The notes beneath the pieces are model-generated. The model did not search any database. It was given only the letters and a program-made list of their open reading frames with translations, and was not told the DNA's origin. The translations under genes were made by a program, and so were the position numbers. A DNA stretch of 64,000 nucleotides from NCBI RefSeq assembly GCF_001758465.1, contig NZ_MJIC01000016.1, positions 1 through 64,000 on the forward strand, read 5' to 3'. Below, piece after piece: positions 26,642 to 35,751 of this stretch (position 1 is its first letter; every line of letters starts with the position of its first letter). Source of the stretch: Marisediminitalea lipolytica. GTDB lineage: Bacteria > Pseudomonadota > Gammaproteobacteria > Enterobacterales > Alteromonadaceae.

Positions 26642-28504
26642 ATGACTCTAGATTTAGCGCACTATCCGACTCTTGCCCTGGCCCGGTCTCCTGAACAACT
26701 GCGCAAGCTTCCGCAGGAAAAACTGCGCACACTGGCTGATGAACTTCGCCAGTACCTGCTGACCTGCGTAAGTCAAAGCAGCGGCCATTTTGCATCAGGC
26801 CTGGGAACCGTAGAACTCACTGTCGCGTTACACTACATTTATAATACGCCCTTCGACCGCCTGATCTGGGATGTGGGTCATCAGGCTTACCCGCATAAAA
26901 TCCTGACTGGCCGCGCCGAGCAAATGTCCACGATCCGTAAAAAGGATGGTTTACATCCTTTTCCATGGCCACCGGAAAGTGAGTTTGACACTTTCGCTGT
27001 GGGTCACTCATCAACGTCAATCAGTGCTGCACTGGGCATGGCAATAGCCGCAGAAAAAGAACAGTCTGGCCGAAAAGTAGTGGCGGTGATTGGCGATGGC
27101 GCTATGACTGCCGGTATGGCATTTGAAGCAATGAACCATGCAGGCGATATCAGCAAGGATTTGGTTGTTGTCCTTAATGACAACGAAATGTCTATTTCTG
27201 AAAATGTGGGGGCTTTAAACAGTCACCTGGCGCGCTTACTAACCGGTAACCTGTTTAACAGCATCCGTGATGGCGGTAAGAAGCTCTTGAGCAACGTCCC
27301 CCCCATCAAAGAATTCGCCAGCCGCGCCGAAGAACATATTAAAGGCATGGTGGTGCCCGGAACCATCTTCGAGGAACTGGGCTTTAACTACATCGGCCCG
27401 ATTGATGGGCACGATATCAACGGCGTAGTGGATACTCTGCGCAACATGCGTAAGTTTAAAGGCCCGCAATTACTGCACGTAGTAACGCGTAAAGGCAAAG
27501 GGTACCCGGAAGCCGAAAAAGACCCGATTAAATTTCATGCGGTACCTAAATTTAATCCTGCCGAGCAAGCACTACCAAAGGCAAAAGCCTCTAAGCCAAC
27601 ATTTTCTGCCATTTTTGGCAACTGGTTATGCGACATGGCCAAACAGGATCCTAAGTTAATGGCGATTACCCCGGCCATGCGGGAGGGTTCAGGCATGGTG
27701 GCATTTTCCCAGCAATTCCCGGAGCAATATTTTGACGTCGCCATTGCAGAGCAACACGCTGTGACACTGGGCGCCGGGATAGCTAAAGAAGGCCTGAATG
27801 CGGTAGTTGCAATTTACTCAACATTTTTACAGCGCGCCTACGATCAGCTAATTCATGATGTCGCCCTGCAAAATTTACCGGTTCTGTTTGCTATAGACCG
27901 TGCCGGTATTGTCGGAGCCGATGGTCCAACTCACCAGGGTGCATTTGACATCGCCTTCCTGCGCTGTATTCCTAACATGATTGTGATGACACCCGCCGAT
28001 GAAAACGAGTGTCGGCAGATGCTTTATACCGGCCATATTGCTAATGCACCGGCAGCGGTTCGCTATCCGCGTGGTGCAGGCAAAGGGATCACACCTGAAG
28101 TCACCATGACAGCGCTGGAAATAGGCAAAAGCCGCACGCTGCGCCAGGGTCAGAAGATTGCCATACTAAACTTCGGTACCCTGCTGCCGTTTGCTGAAGC
28201 AGCAGCAGAAGAACTCAATGCCAGCCTTGTCGACATGCGTTTTGTAAAACCACTGGATACCGCAATTCTGGAAGAACTCAAAGCCACTCATGAGTGCTTC
28301 GTTACCCTGGAAGATGGCTGTGTAATGGGTGGAGCCGGTAGCGCAGTAGTAGAATATGTGATGCAAAACCGGTTAAAAACGGATGTGCTTACCCTCGGCT
28401 TACCCGACGAATTTATCTTACAGGGTACCCAGGAAGAGATGTACGCCGAACTGGGCCTCGATAGCGCAGGCATCGTGAGCCGCGTTACTGATTATCTGGC
28501 CTGA
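26642..28504 (+). CDS. dxs: 1-deoxy-D-xylulose-5-phosphate synthase
   Basis: Dxs condenses pyruvate and glyceraldehyde 3-phosphate in the first step of the MEP isoprenoid pathway and also feeds thiamine and pyridoxal synthesis. The 620-residue thiamine-diphosphate enzyme shows the ThDP/Mg motif GDGAMTAGMAFEAMN with NDNEMSIS, the catalytic Glu in DVAIAEQHAVT, and DRAGIVGADGPTHQG. Length is normal. It is the last gene of xseB-ispA-dxs. Confidence 0.97.
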   Translation: MTLDLAHYPTLALARSPEQLRKLPQEKLRTLADELRQYLLTCVSQSSGHFASGLGTVELTVALHYIYNTPFDRLIWDVGHQAYPHKILTGRAEQMSTIRKKDGLHPFPWPPESEFDTFAVGHSSTSISAALGMAIAAEKEQSGRKVVAVIGDGAMTAGMAFEAMNHAGDISKDLVVVLNDNEMSISENVGALNSHLARLLTGNLFNSIRDGGKKLLSNVPPIKEFASRAEEHIKGMVVPGTIFEELGFNYIGPIDGHDINGVVDTLRNMRKFKGPQLLHVVTRKGKGYPEAEKDPIKFHAVPKFNPAEQALPKAKASKPTFSAIFGNWLCDMAKQDPKLMAITPAMREGSGMVAFSQQFPEQYFDVAIAEQHAVTLGAGIAKEGLNAVVAIYSTFLQRAYDQLIHDVALQNLPVLFAIDRAGIVGADGPTHQGAFDIAFLRCIPNMIVMTPADENECRQMLYTGHIANAPAAVRYPRGAGKGITPEVTMTALEIGKSRTLRQGQKIAILNFGTLLPFAEAAAEELNASLVDMRFVKPLDTAILEELKATHECFVTLEDGCVMGGAGSAVVEYVMQNRLKTDVLTLGLPDEFILQGTQEEMYAELGLDSAGIVSRVTDYLA

Positions 28505-28558
28505 TTTTATTGATAGCGCCGCCTGACGGTGCTATGCCATTCTGGTAGCCCACCATCT

Positions 28559-28587
28559 AAAGTAGCAGGCATAAAGCCTGCTACTTT
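28559..28587 (+). terminator. Hairpin after dxs, probable terminator
   Basis: AAAGTAGCAGGC and GCCTGCTACTTT form a perfect 12-bp stem with loop ATAAA; the T run after it is short. It separates the dxs operon from the DUF3095 gene. Confidence 0.65.
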
Positions 28588-28664
28588 AATAGACAACCCT
28601 CAGCCAACTTGTATACTCAATGAGTACCTCTTAACCAGCGGGCGTTGTCGCGAACCTGATATCT

Positions 28665-29816
28665 ATGAATTCTGCTTCTTTTTATGCTGACTTACCTGTA
28701 GAGGAAGATTTTTCGCATATCGCCGACCCCGATAGGTTTTATGCCGTACCACAAGACTGGCTGGTCGTTATCTCAGATATTCGTGGCTCGACCCAGGCCA
28801 TGTTGCAGGGTAAGTACAAGCAAATCAATGCCACCGCGGTAGCCATGATTGTTGCCGTTAGAAACTGCTTTAACGAACTTGACCTGCCCTTTGTTTTTGG
28901 TGGAGATGGTGCCACCATTTGCGTGCCGTCTGGCAATGAGTCAGCGTTACAGCAGTGCCTCTCCTCATCCATCGCTAAAGCCGATATGATGGGTCTGAAT
29001 TTGCGGGCTGCCGTAATTCCGGTTTCGACACTGTGTTTTGGCGAACAAACCGTGCTGGTGAGTAAATTTAAAGTATCAGAGCACTTCACCCAGGCTTTTT
29101 TTACCGGTGGCGGTATTAAATTTGCCGAAAAGATGCTTAAAGATCCGATATTAATCGGTGACTACCTCATAGAACCAAGCAGAGCTGACGCCGATTTTTC
29201 AGGATTTGAATGCCGCTGGGACAGCGTTGGCAGTCGCCATGGTGAAACATTATCGCTCATCATCGAGGCAAACGACCAGAGCAATTACGACAGCGCGTGG
29301 AAAGAAATTCAGCGGATTACCGGCGGTGCCGACGTCTGCCATCCCGTGCAGGCAGAACAACTCTCCTTCGCCTGGTCCCCCAAAGCGCTGGCCACCGAAA
29401 TAGCCATTCGCAGCGATTCAGCTGCGCTTGTCGACCGGGTTAAAAAATACGCCAATATTGTGCTGATGAACCTGGTGGGCAGCTGGTTAATGAAGCGCAA
29501 AATTAAAACCGAAGAAACCGACTGGGGGAGTTACAAACAGGACTTTGTCGCCAATTGTGACTTTATTAAATTCGAAGACGGTCTGAAAATGTGTATCAGC
29601 TGCTCTCAGAGCCAGCGTCAGGCCATTGTTGACTACCTGACAGCGCAGGAACAGGCTGGTTATCTGAAGTTTGGCCATCATGTTGCCAGCGCGGCGTTAA
29701 TCACCTGTATGATTAATTCGTATCAGTCGCGGCATATTCATTTTATCGATGGTGAACACGGTGGCTATAGCCTGGCGGCTGCCGCGTTAAAAAAGAAACT
29801 ACTCACAGACCAGTAA
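28665..29816 (+). CDS. DUF3095 protein, nucleotidyl-cyclase-like
   Basis: The 383-residue soluble protein fits the DUF3095 family. Its first 170 residues resemble a class III nucleotidyl cyclase fold. VVISDIRGSTQ (about 31-41) looks like the first metal-Asp strand-loop of that fold. FVFGGDGATICV (about 81-92) looks like the second, followed by a LRAAVIPV strand. The usual substrate-selecting Lys before the second Asp is not seen. Whether it makes a cyclic nucleotide is unknown. It is monocistronic and its 3' end overlaps pgpA on the opposite strand by 14 bases. Confidence 0.75.
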   Translation: MNSASFYADLPVEEDFSHIADPDRFYAVPQDWLVVISDIRGSTQAMLQGKYKQINATAVAMIVAVRNCFNELDLPFVFGGDGATICVPSGNESALQQCLSSSIAKADMMGLNLRAAVIPVSTLCFGEQTVLVSKFKVSEHFTQAFFTGGGIKFAEKMLKDPILIGDYLIEPSRADADFSGFECRWDSVGSRHGETLSLIIEANDQSNYDSAWKEIQRITGGADVCHPVQAEQLSFAWSPKALATEIAIRSDSAALVDRVKKYANIVLMNLVGSWLMKRKIKTEETDWGSYKQDFVANCDFIKFEDGLKMCISCSQSQRQAIVDYLTAQEQAGYLKFGHHVASAALITCMINSYQSRHIHFIDGEHGGYSLAAAALKKKLLTDQ

Positions 29817-30288
29817 GTAACAAGATCGCGTGTAAACTCACACAGGCCATGATGCCGGCAACAATGTCGTCCAGCATAATGCCAAGCCCGCCTGCGACAT
29901 ACTTATCAATGGGCTTTATGGGCCAGGGCTTTAAAATATCGAAAAAACGAAACAGCACAAAACCCAGCAAAACGGTAAGCGGACTAAGGGGAATCCAAAG
30001 GAAAGTCAGCAGAATACCGGCGACCTCGTCCCACACAATCGAGCCGTGGTCATGTACCTGCATATCATCTGCAGTTTTACCACACAGATAAATACCGAGC
30101 ACACTGGCCAGCACAGCGGTAAGTAAAAGGGCATAAGGCGAAAGCCACAGAAAAGGTATTAGCAGTGGCAACGCTGCCAGCGAGCCAAAGGTCCCAGGCA
30201 TAAGCGGGATCAGGCCACTACCAAAGCCCAATGCTAAAAAATGCACCGGATTTTTGAGTGATACCCGCCCACGCAGTACTTTATCCAT
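29803..30288 (-). CDS. pgpA: Phosphatidylglycerophosphatase A
   Basis: PgpA dephosphorylates phosphatidylglycerophosphate to phosphatidylglycerol in the inner membrane. The 161-residue protein has several hydrophobic segments and the family motifs GSGLIPLMPGTFGS near the start, VWDEVAG in the middle, and FFDILKPWPI with the C-terminal LDDIVAG. It overlaps thiL by one base, the normal thiL-pgpA coupling. Confidence 0.95.
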   Translation of the reverse strand: MDKVLRGRVSLKNPVHFLALGFGSGLIPLMPGTFGSLAALPLLIPFLWLSPYALLLTAVLASVLGIYLCGKTADDMQVHDHGSIVWDEVAGILLTFLWIPLSPLTVLLGFVLFRFFDILKPWPIKPIDKYVAGGLGIMLDDIVAGIMACVSLHAILLLTGL

Positions 30289-31253
30289 TAAAACTGATGC
30301 TCGTAACCGGCGTCTTTGTCCAGTTCATACTTTGCGTCGTACAAACGAAGATCAAGTTGCCCGGTGTAGCCATTCACCTGACCAATACAGGTTGCCTTTA
30401 CGTTAGCGTTGGCCAGCGAGGTCTCCAGATTACCGCGCTGTTCTTCGTTAACGGTAAAGACCAGCTCATAATCGTCACCGGCGGACAAGGCATACCGATA
30501 AGCCTGCTGTGCACCAACGGTATCAAACAGAGCGGAAGACACCGGCAATCGATCAACATGAACAGTGGCACCACAGCCGGAAGCGCGCAAAATATGGCTT
30601 AAATCGGCTACCAGGCCATCAGAAACATCTATTCCGGTATTTGCTGTACGACGCAAGGAAGTACCGGCAAGCACCCTTGGCGTTGGGTAATAGTGACGGT
30701 TGATGAGGTAATCACGATGTTCTGCAGAAGCCTCTATGTTACCTTTAAGGATATCCAGACCCGCCCCGGCATCACCGAGATTACCCGTAACATAAATCCA
30801 GTCGCCCGGTTTGGCATTACTGCGCCGCAGTTCGGTATCCGGCGGAACAAATCCCTGCGCCGTTATCGTCAGGGCTAAAGGCCCGGTCACCGTATCCCCG
30901 CCGATTAGCTGGACAGAGTAATACTCGGTGAGCTCGTACAAACCGTTGACGAATTCGTCTATCCAGGCTTCATCATAAGACGGTAAGGATAAGGATAAGC
31001 TGATCCAAGCGGGTTCGGCACCGCAGGCGGCCAGGTCACTGAGGTTAACGGCCACAGCTTTGTAAGCCACTGAACGGGCGGGAGCATCAGCGAGAAAATG
31101 AACACCACTGATTAAGGTGTCAGTTGTAACAGCAAGATGCTGATTGTCCGGTACTTTAGTAATCGCACAATCGTCACCAATTCCCAGGATCACGTCTTTT
31201 CTTACGTGACCCCGCTGGGCAAAATACTGTTTAATCAGGTCAAACTCTTTCAC
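30288..31253 (-). CDS. thiL: Thiamine-monophosphate kinase
   Basis: ThiL phosphorylates thiamine monophosphate to the active diphosphate. The 321-residue protein has the family signature GIGDDCAI near residue 25, the nucleotide loop GGDTV near 120, and NTGIDVSDGL in the C-terminal half. It lies between nusB and pgpA as in E. coli, with a 69-base gap to nusB. Confidence 0.95.
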   Translation of the reverse strand: MKEFDLIKQYFAQRGHVRKDVILGIGDDCAITKVPDNQHLAVTTDTLISGVHFLADAPARSVAYKAVAVNLSDLAACGAEPAWISLSLSLPSYDEAWIDEFVNGLYELTEYYSVQLIGGDTVTGPLALTITAQGFVPPDTELRRSNAKPGDWIYVTGNLGDAGAGLDILKGNIEASAEHRDYLINRHYYPTPRVLAGTSLRRTANTGIDVSDGLVADLSHILRASGCGATVHVDRLPVSSALFDTVGAQQAYRYALSAGDDYELVFTVNEEQRGNLETSLANANVKATCIGQVNGYTGQLDLRLYDAKYELDKDAGYEHQF

Positions 31254-31322
31254 AGTAATCCGGAAAGTTAAGTAAATTAAACGTCGAGCATCCTGCTCGC
31301 ACTAACGATAGGAATACCCGGA

Positions 31323-31745
31323 CTAACCGCGCTCATGGGGACGCAGGGTTTTCACCGCTTTGTCCAGCGCACCGTTGACAAACTTATGGCTATCTTCCGC
31401 GCCAAAGGATTTTGCCAGCTCTATCGCTTCATTAATAATGACCTTGTATGGGACATCCAGTTGTTCGGTTAGTTCAAAGGTTGCCAGACGTAAAATCGCT
31501 TTTTCGATAGGATCAAGCTCTTCAGGCAAACGACCGAGGTAAGGCTTGATGGTGGCATCAAGACCGGAAGCATTGCGAACCACACCACGCAGCAACAGCT
31601 GAAAATAAGCCGTATCAACTTTTTTCATGTCGTTGCTGGTTGCCAGGGACAGCTCAACCTGGTCTACCTGATTTTGGGTCATCTGCCAGGAATACACGCC
31701 CTGTAAGGCTAGTTCACGGGCACGACGGCGAGGAGATACTTTCAC
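31323..31745 (-). CDS. nusB: Transcription antitermination protein NusB
   Basis: The 140-residue all-helical RNA-binding protein joins NusE at boxA of rRNA leaders, such as the boxA at 1659 in this window. The family opening RRRARELALQGVYSWQM and the C-terminal VINEAIELAKSFGAEDSHKFVNG block (split here by family position, about 100-125) are clear. It follows ribH by 10 bases. Confidence 0.95.
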   Translation of the reverse strand: MKVSPRRRARELALQGVYSWQMTQNQVDQVELSLATSNDMKKVDTAYFQLLLRGVVRNASGLDATIKPYLGRLPEELDPIEKAILRLATFELTEQLDVPYKVIINEAIELAKSFGAEDSHKFVNGALDKAVKTLRPHERG

Positions 31746-31755
31746 ACCAGTACCC

Positions 31756-32232
31756 TTATGCCAGGTCGTCTAAAGCAGACATTACGTTAACCATTTCAAG
31801 CGCGCCTAAGGCGGCTTCTGAGCCTTTGTTACCAGCTTTAGTGCCAGAACGCTCAATGGCTTGTTCGATAGAGTCAGTGGTGATCACACCGAAAGACACC
31901 GGGATGCCGTACTCAAGAGATACCTGGGCCAGACCTTTATTGCACTCACCGGCAACAAAATCGAAATGCGGCGTACCACCACGGATTACCGCACCTAGGG
32001 CAATAATGGCATCAAACTTTTTAGACTCAGCAAGTTTCTTAGCGGCAACGGGTAACTCATAGGCACCAGGAACGCGAACCAGGGTTACGTCATCATCGCT
32101 TACTTCGCCATGACGCTCCAGTGTGTCCAGCGCGCCTTCCAGCAAACTTTCAACAACAAAGCTATTAAAACGTGAAACAACAATGGCAAATTTTTTGCCC
32201 GTCGCGCGAATATTACCTTCGATTACCTGCAT
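31756..32232 (-). CDS. ribH: 6,7-dimethyl-8-ribityllumazine synthase
   Basis: RibH condenses the ribityl-diaminouracil intermediate with dihydroxybutanone phosphate to give lumazine, the penultimate step to riboflavin. The 158-residue subunit has RFN (about 22-24), PGAYELP near 56, GAVIRGGTPHFD with the catalytic His, and NKGSEAA near the end. It sits directly before nusB as in other gammaproteobacteria. Confidence 0.95.
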   Translation of the reverse strand: MQVIEGNIRATGKKFAIVVSRFNSFVVESLLEGALDTLERHGEVSDDDVTLVRVPGAYELPVAAKKLAESKKFDAIIALGAVIRGGTPHFDFVAGECNKGLAQVSLEYGIPVSFGVITTDSIEQAIERSGTKAGNKGSEAALGALEMVNVMSALDDLA

Positions 32233-32306
32233 TACCCAAATCCCGTATATGAAACCCGTAAGAAAAACGGCGCGAAGTATACCACAACAGCGCCAAAACC
32301 CAATCG

Positions 32307-33407
32307 TTAGTCGTGAATATACTCAACAACTTCCAGCCCAAAACCGGAAAGCGCGTGATATTTAATGGGTTTACTGAGTAAACGCATTTTTTGTACGCCC
32401 ATGGCGGCCAGGATCTGACTCCCCACCCCTACAGTGCGCGACGATCCCTGCCAGTTTTTACCCACTGGTTGCTCGCCTTTGTCTTCGGCCGCAAAACGTA
32501 ATAACTGCGACTCCAGATCTTCTTCTTTACCCAGTAACACCAGCACACCGCCTTCTTCGGCAATTTGCTGCATGGCATCTGGTAGCGCCATGGAACGCGA
32601 GATGCCGCGGGTAGAACCGAGCAGATCGCTCAGGGTATTATGCAGATGAACACGCACCAGCGTAGGATCCTGAGGGTTAATCTCGCCTTTCTTCAGTGCA
32701 AAGTGTAGCTGATTATCAATAACATCTTTAAAGGTAAGCAGTTCAAATTCACCAAACTGGGTAGGTAGTTTGCAACTGGTGACTTTCTGAATGGTTGTTT
32801 CGTTAAGATTACGGTATTCAATAAGGTCAGCAATGGTACCGATTTTAATATCATGCTCAGCCGCAAACGCTTCAAGCTGCGGACGACGAGCCATGGTGCC
32901 ATCATCATTTAATATTTCGACAATAACCGCAGCGGGTTCACACCCGGCTAATCTGGCCAGATCCACGCCAGCTTCGGTATGTCCGGCACGATTGAGCACA
33001 CCACCCGCTTTGGCAATCAGCGGGAAAATATGACCGGGCTGAACAATGTCACTGGCCTGGGCATCTTTACCCACGGCGGCAAGAATGGTCGTTGCGCGGT
33101 CTGCAGCAGAGATACCGGTGGTCACACCTTCAGCCGCTTCAATAGACACGGTGAAATTAGTCGAAAACTGGGCGTTATTGCGATCTACCATCAATGGCAG
33201 GTTCAGGCGCTGACAGCGCTCTGCGGTCATCGGCAGACAAACCAGTCCTCGCGCATGTTTAACCATAAAGTTAATGGCTTCAGGCGTCACATGCTCAGCA
33301 GCCATAATGATATCGCCTTCGTTTTCGCGATCTTCGTCATCCATCAGAATGACCATCTTGCCGAGCTTGATATCTTCGATTATTTCAGCGGTAGTATTTA
33401 ATGCCAT
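32307..33407 (-). CDS. ribB: RibB with degenerate GTP-cyclohydrolase-II-like domain (RibBX type)
   Basis: The first 200 residues are 3,4-dihydroxy-2-butanone 4-phosphate synthase with DDEDRENEGD and RAGHTEAGVDLA, which make the four-carbon unit for RibH. The C-terminal 165 residues resemble GTP cyclohydrolase II. However, the zinc-binding Cys cluster normally found as SECLTGD...RCDCG is absent; the region reads VHLHNTLSDLLGSTRG. Cyclohydrolase activity is therefore not expected, as described for RibBX proteins of proteobacteria. A separate RibA must be encoded elsewhere. The gene follows ribE by 20 bases. Confidence 0.92.
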   Translation of the reverse strand: MALNTTAEIIEDIKLGKMVILMDDEDRENEGDIIMAAEHVTPEAINFMVKHARGLVCLPMTAERCQRLNLPLMVDRNNAQFSTNFTVSIEAAEGVTTGISAADRATTILAAVGKDAQASDIVQPGHIFPLIAKAGGVLNRAGHTEAGVDLARLAGCEPAAVIVEILNDDGTMARRPQLEAFAAEHDIKIGTIADLIEYRNLNETTIQKVTSCKLPTQFGEFELLTFKDVIDNQLHFALKKGEINPQDPTLVRVHLHNTLSDLLGSTRGISRSMALPDAMQQIAEEGGVLVLLGKEEDLESQLLRFAAEDKGEQPVGKNWQGSSRTVGVGSQILAAMGVQKMRLLSKPIKYHALSGFGLEVVEYIHD

Positions 33408-33427
33408 AAATTTTATTTCTTGTAGGG

Positions 33428-34087
33428 TTATTTTCTTAAAAAGCCGTTCTCGGCGAGAAATTCCAGACTGATATCCGCTTTTTTCTGCGCAGCTTTATCG
33501 CCTAACATCAGTCGTTCCAGATAGCGGGCTATAACGTCCACTTCCAGATTTACTTTTGTGCCGGTCTGGTAAGTCCCTAACACGGTTTCCTGTAAGGTGT
33601 GGGGAATGATCCACAACATAAACTCACTGCCATCGACCTTATTCACCGTCAGGCTCACACCATCAACGGTAATACTGCCTTTATGGGCAATGTATTTAGC
33701 CAGCTCATCCGGCGCTTTAATCCAGATTTCAACGTAGTCACTGTGTTGAATAATGCGCGACACAACACCAACGCCATCAACGTGACCCGACACGATATGG
33801 CCGCCAAAACGAGAATTTACCTGCATGGCTTTTTCCAGATTGACCCGGGTGCCCGGCTTATACTGGGCAAATCCGGTCAACCGAATCGTTTCTGCTGACA
33901 CATCCGCACTGTAATGATGAGGGCTGTAATCGACCACAGTTAAACAAACGCCATTCGTTGCGATACTGTCGCCCAACGCAACGTCAGACATGTCGAGCTT
34001 GCCTGTCGCCACCTTAAGACGAATGGCATCGCCATGGTTGGCCATCGACTCGATGGTGCCAAGTGCTTCAATAATTCCAGTGAACAT
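33428..34087 (-). CDS. ribE: Riboflavin synthase alpha subunit
   Basis: The enzyme dismutates two lumazines into riboflavin and the diaminouracil. The 219-residue protein shows the two tandem lumazine-binding barrels: first MFTGIIEALGTI ... NGVCLTV, second GGHIVSGHVDGVG ... GSITVDGVSLTVN. The gene is called ribC in E. coli, where it lies elsewhere. Here it is inside the rib operon, between ribD and ribBX. Confidence 0.96.
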   Translation of the reverse strand: MFTGIIEALGTIESMANHGDAIRLKVATGKLDMSDVALGDSIATNGVCLTVVDYSPHHYSADVSAETIRLTGFAQYKPGTRVNLEKAMQVNSRFGGHIVSGHVDGVGVVSRIIQHSDYVEIWIKAPDELAKYIAHKGSITVDGVSLTVNKVDGSEFMLWIIPHTLQETVLGTYQTGTKVNLEVDVIARYLERLMLGDKAAQKKADISLEFLAENGFLRK

Positions 34088-34108
34088 AGTCTTTTCTCGT
34101 GCCCTGCT

Positions 34109-35239
34109 CTATAACTTGTCGCTGACTATCTGATAGGTCAGGCGAATGTCTTGTGCTATATGTCTGATATCGGTTAATTTCAAGTGCGGAGCCTGATTAA
34201 CTTCGTCGTAGACTGGTAAGTTCAGCATGGAAACGCCCTTATCGCCCAGAATAACCGGTGCCTGATAGACAATAAGCTCATCGACCAGACCGTTAGCCAA
34301 GAACGCACCGGCCAGTCCCGCACCAGACTCTACCAGTACCTCATTAATGCCGCGCCCGGCCAACTCTGCCAGTAGCAGCGATAAATCAATTTTGCCCTGG
34401 GCGGATAACGGCAAATGGCATTGCTGTGTATCCTGGCTAAACCCGGCACGAAAGTGCTGGTTAACTAACAACACCGGTTGGCCATCGTTAAACATCAGCC
34501 AGTTGGGGGTTAGTTTTTCCTGGGAATCAATCACCACTCTTAATGGCTGACGAACAGTCGATACCGGGTAATCACTAAACTCTGCCTGTTCCGGTCTGAC
34601 TAACATACTGGGATTATCAGCAATCACGGTACCACTGCCGGTAATAATGGCGCAGCTCTTTGCTCGCAGGCGCTGCACATCACGGCGTGCCGCCGGGCCG
34701 GTAATCCATTTACTGGCACCATTTTGCAACGCAATTTTACCGTCCAGACTGATACCCAGTTTAACTCTTACCCAGGGAAGTCCGCTCTCCATACGCTTTA
34801 TAAAGCCCGGATTAAGCGCTTTAGCCTGTTCAGTGAGTACATCTTGCGTTACCGCTATACCGGCTGCCTTGATACGCTCAATCCCCTGCCCGCTCACCTG
34901 CGGGTTAGGATCTGTCATGCCCACCACCACTCGCTTTACACCGGCTTTAATTAAAGCATCAGCACAAGGTGGCGTGCGGCCAGTATGACTGCATGGTTCA
35001 AGGGTGACATAGGCAGTAGCGTCACGGGCGTGGTCACCGGCGGCAACCAGGGCATGTACTTCGGCATGGGGGGTACCGGCCTGAATATGATATCCCTGAC
35101 CAATACACTCGTCGTTTTTTACAATGACGCAGCCAACTCGGGGATTGGGAGAAGTGGTGTAACAGCCTTTGGCTGCCAGCCGGATAGCTTTTGCCATCCA
35201 GAATTCATCCGTTGCCGGCGATGTTTTGCGGTGTTGCAT
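34109..35239 (-). CDS. ribD: Bifunctional riboflavin biosynthesis deaminase/reductase RibD
   Basis: RibD deaminates the pyrimidine from the cyclohydrolase step and then reduces its ribosyl side chain. The N-terminal cytidine-deaminase-type domain has the zinc site HAEVHAL ... PCSHTGRTPPC. The C-terminal reductase domain (about 150-370) includes GASKWITG and the glycine-rich ESGAGLAG. The 376-residue length is normal. It follows nrdR by 5 bases. Confidence 0.96.
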   Translation of the reverse strand: MQHRKTSPATDEFWMAKAIRLAAKGCYTTSPNPRVGCVIVKNDECIGQGYHIQAGTPHAEVHALVAAGDHARDATAYVTLEPCSHTGRTPPCADALIKAGVKRVVVGMTDPNPQVSGQGIERIKAAGIAVTQDVLTEQAKALNPGFIKRMESGLPWVRVKLGISLDGKIALQNGASKWITGPAARRDVQRLRAKSCAIITGSGTVIADNPSMLVRPEQAEFSDYPVSTVRQPLRVVIDSQEKLTPNWLMFNDGQPVLLVNQHFRAGFSQDTQQCHLPLSAQGKIDLSLLLAELAGRGINEVLVESGAGLAGAFLANGLVDELIVYQAPVILGDKGVSMLNLPVYDEVNQAPHLKLTDIRHIAQDIRLTYQIVSDKL

Positions 35240-35244
35240 GGGAA

Positions 35245-35694
35245 CTAATCCCCCAGTCTGGCTATCTCTTCACCAAACTCTTTAATATCTTCAAAAGAAC
35301 GATACACCGAGGCGAAACGAACATAAGCCACTTTATCCAGCTCTTTGAGGGCATCCATGATCAGGTTACCCAGTAGTTCGCTCTCGACTTCACGTTCGCC
35401 GGTTGCCCGCAGGGTCGATTTCAGTTGCAAAATACACTGCTCGACTTTTTCGGTACTTACCGGACGTTTTTCCAGGGCTCGCTGTAAGCCTGCCCGCAGT
35501 TTATCTTCGTTGAAAGGCTCGCGCGTGCCGTCCCGTTTAATCACCCGGGGCATAACCAGTTCGGCGCTTTCAAAGGTAGTAAAGCGTTCATGGCATTCGG
35601 CGCATTCGCGACGTCTGCGCACCTGATGCCCTTCAGCGACCAACCTGGAATCAATAACCTTGGTTTCTTCGGCAGAACAAAAGGGACAATGCAT
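35245..35694 (-). CDS. nrdR: Transcriptional repressor NrdR
   Basis: NrdR represses ribonucleotide reductase genes when (d)ATP binds its ATP-cone. The 149-residue protein has the N-terminal zinc ribbon CPFC ... CAEC (residues 3-34) and the ATP-cone from about 49 to 139 (VIKRDGTREPFNEDKL). It heads the rib-nusB-thiL-pgpA run, as in E. coli. Confidence 0.97.
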   Translation of the reverse strand: MHCPFCSAEETKVIDSRLVAEGHQVRRRRECAECHERFTTFESAELVMPRVIKRDGTREPFNEDKLRAGLQRALEKRPVSTEKVEQCILQLKSTLRATGEREVESELLGNLIMDALKELDKVAYVRFASVYRSFEDIKEFGEEIARLGD

Positions 35695-35751
35695 AAACGC
35701 TCCTGATAACTGACCGGCTCAGCCAGTATTACTGAGCCGGAATTCCTTGGT

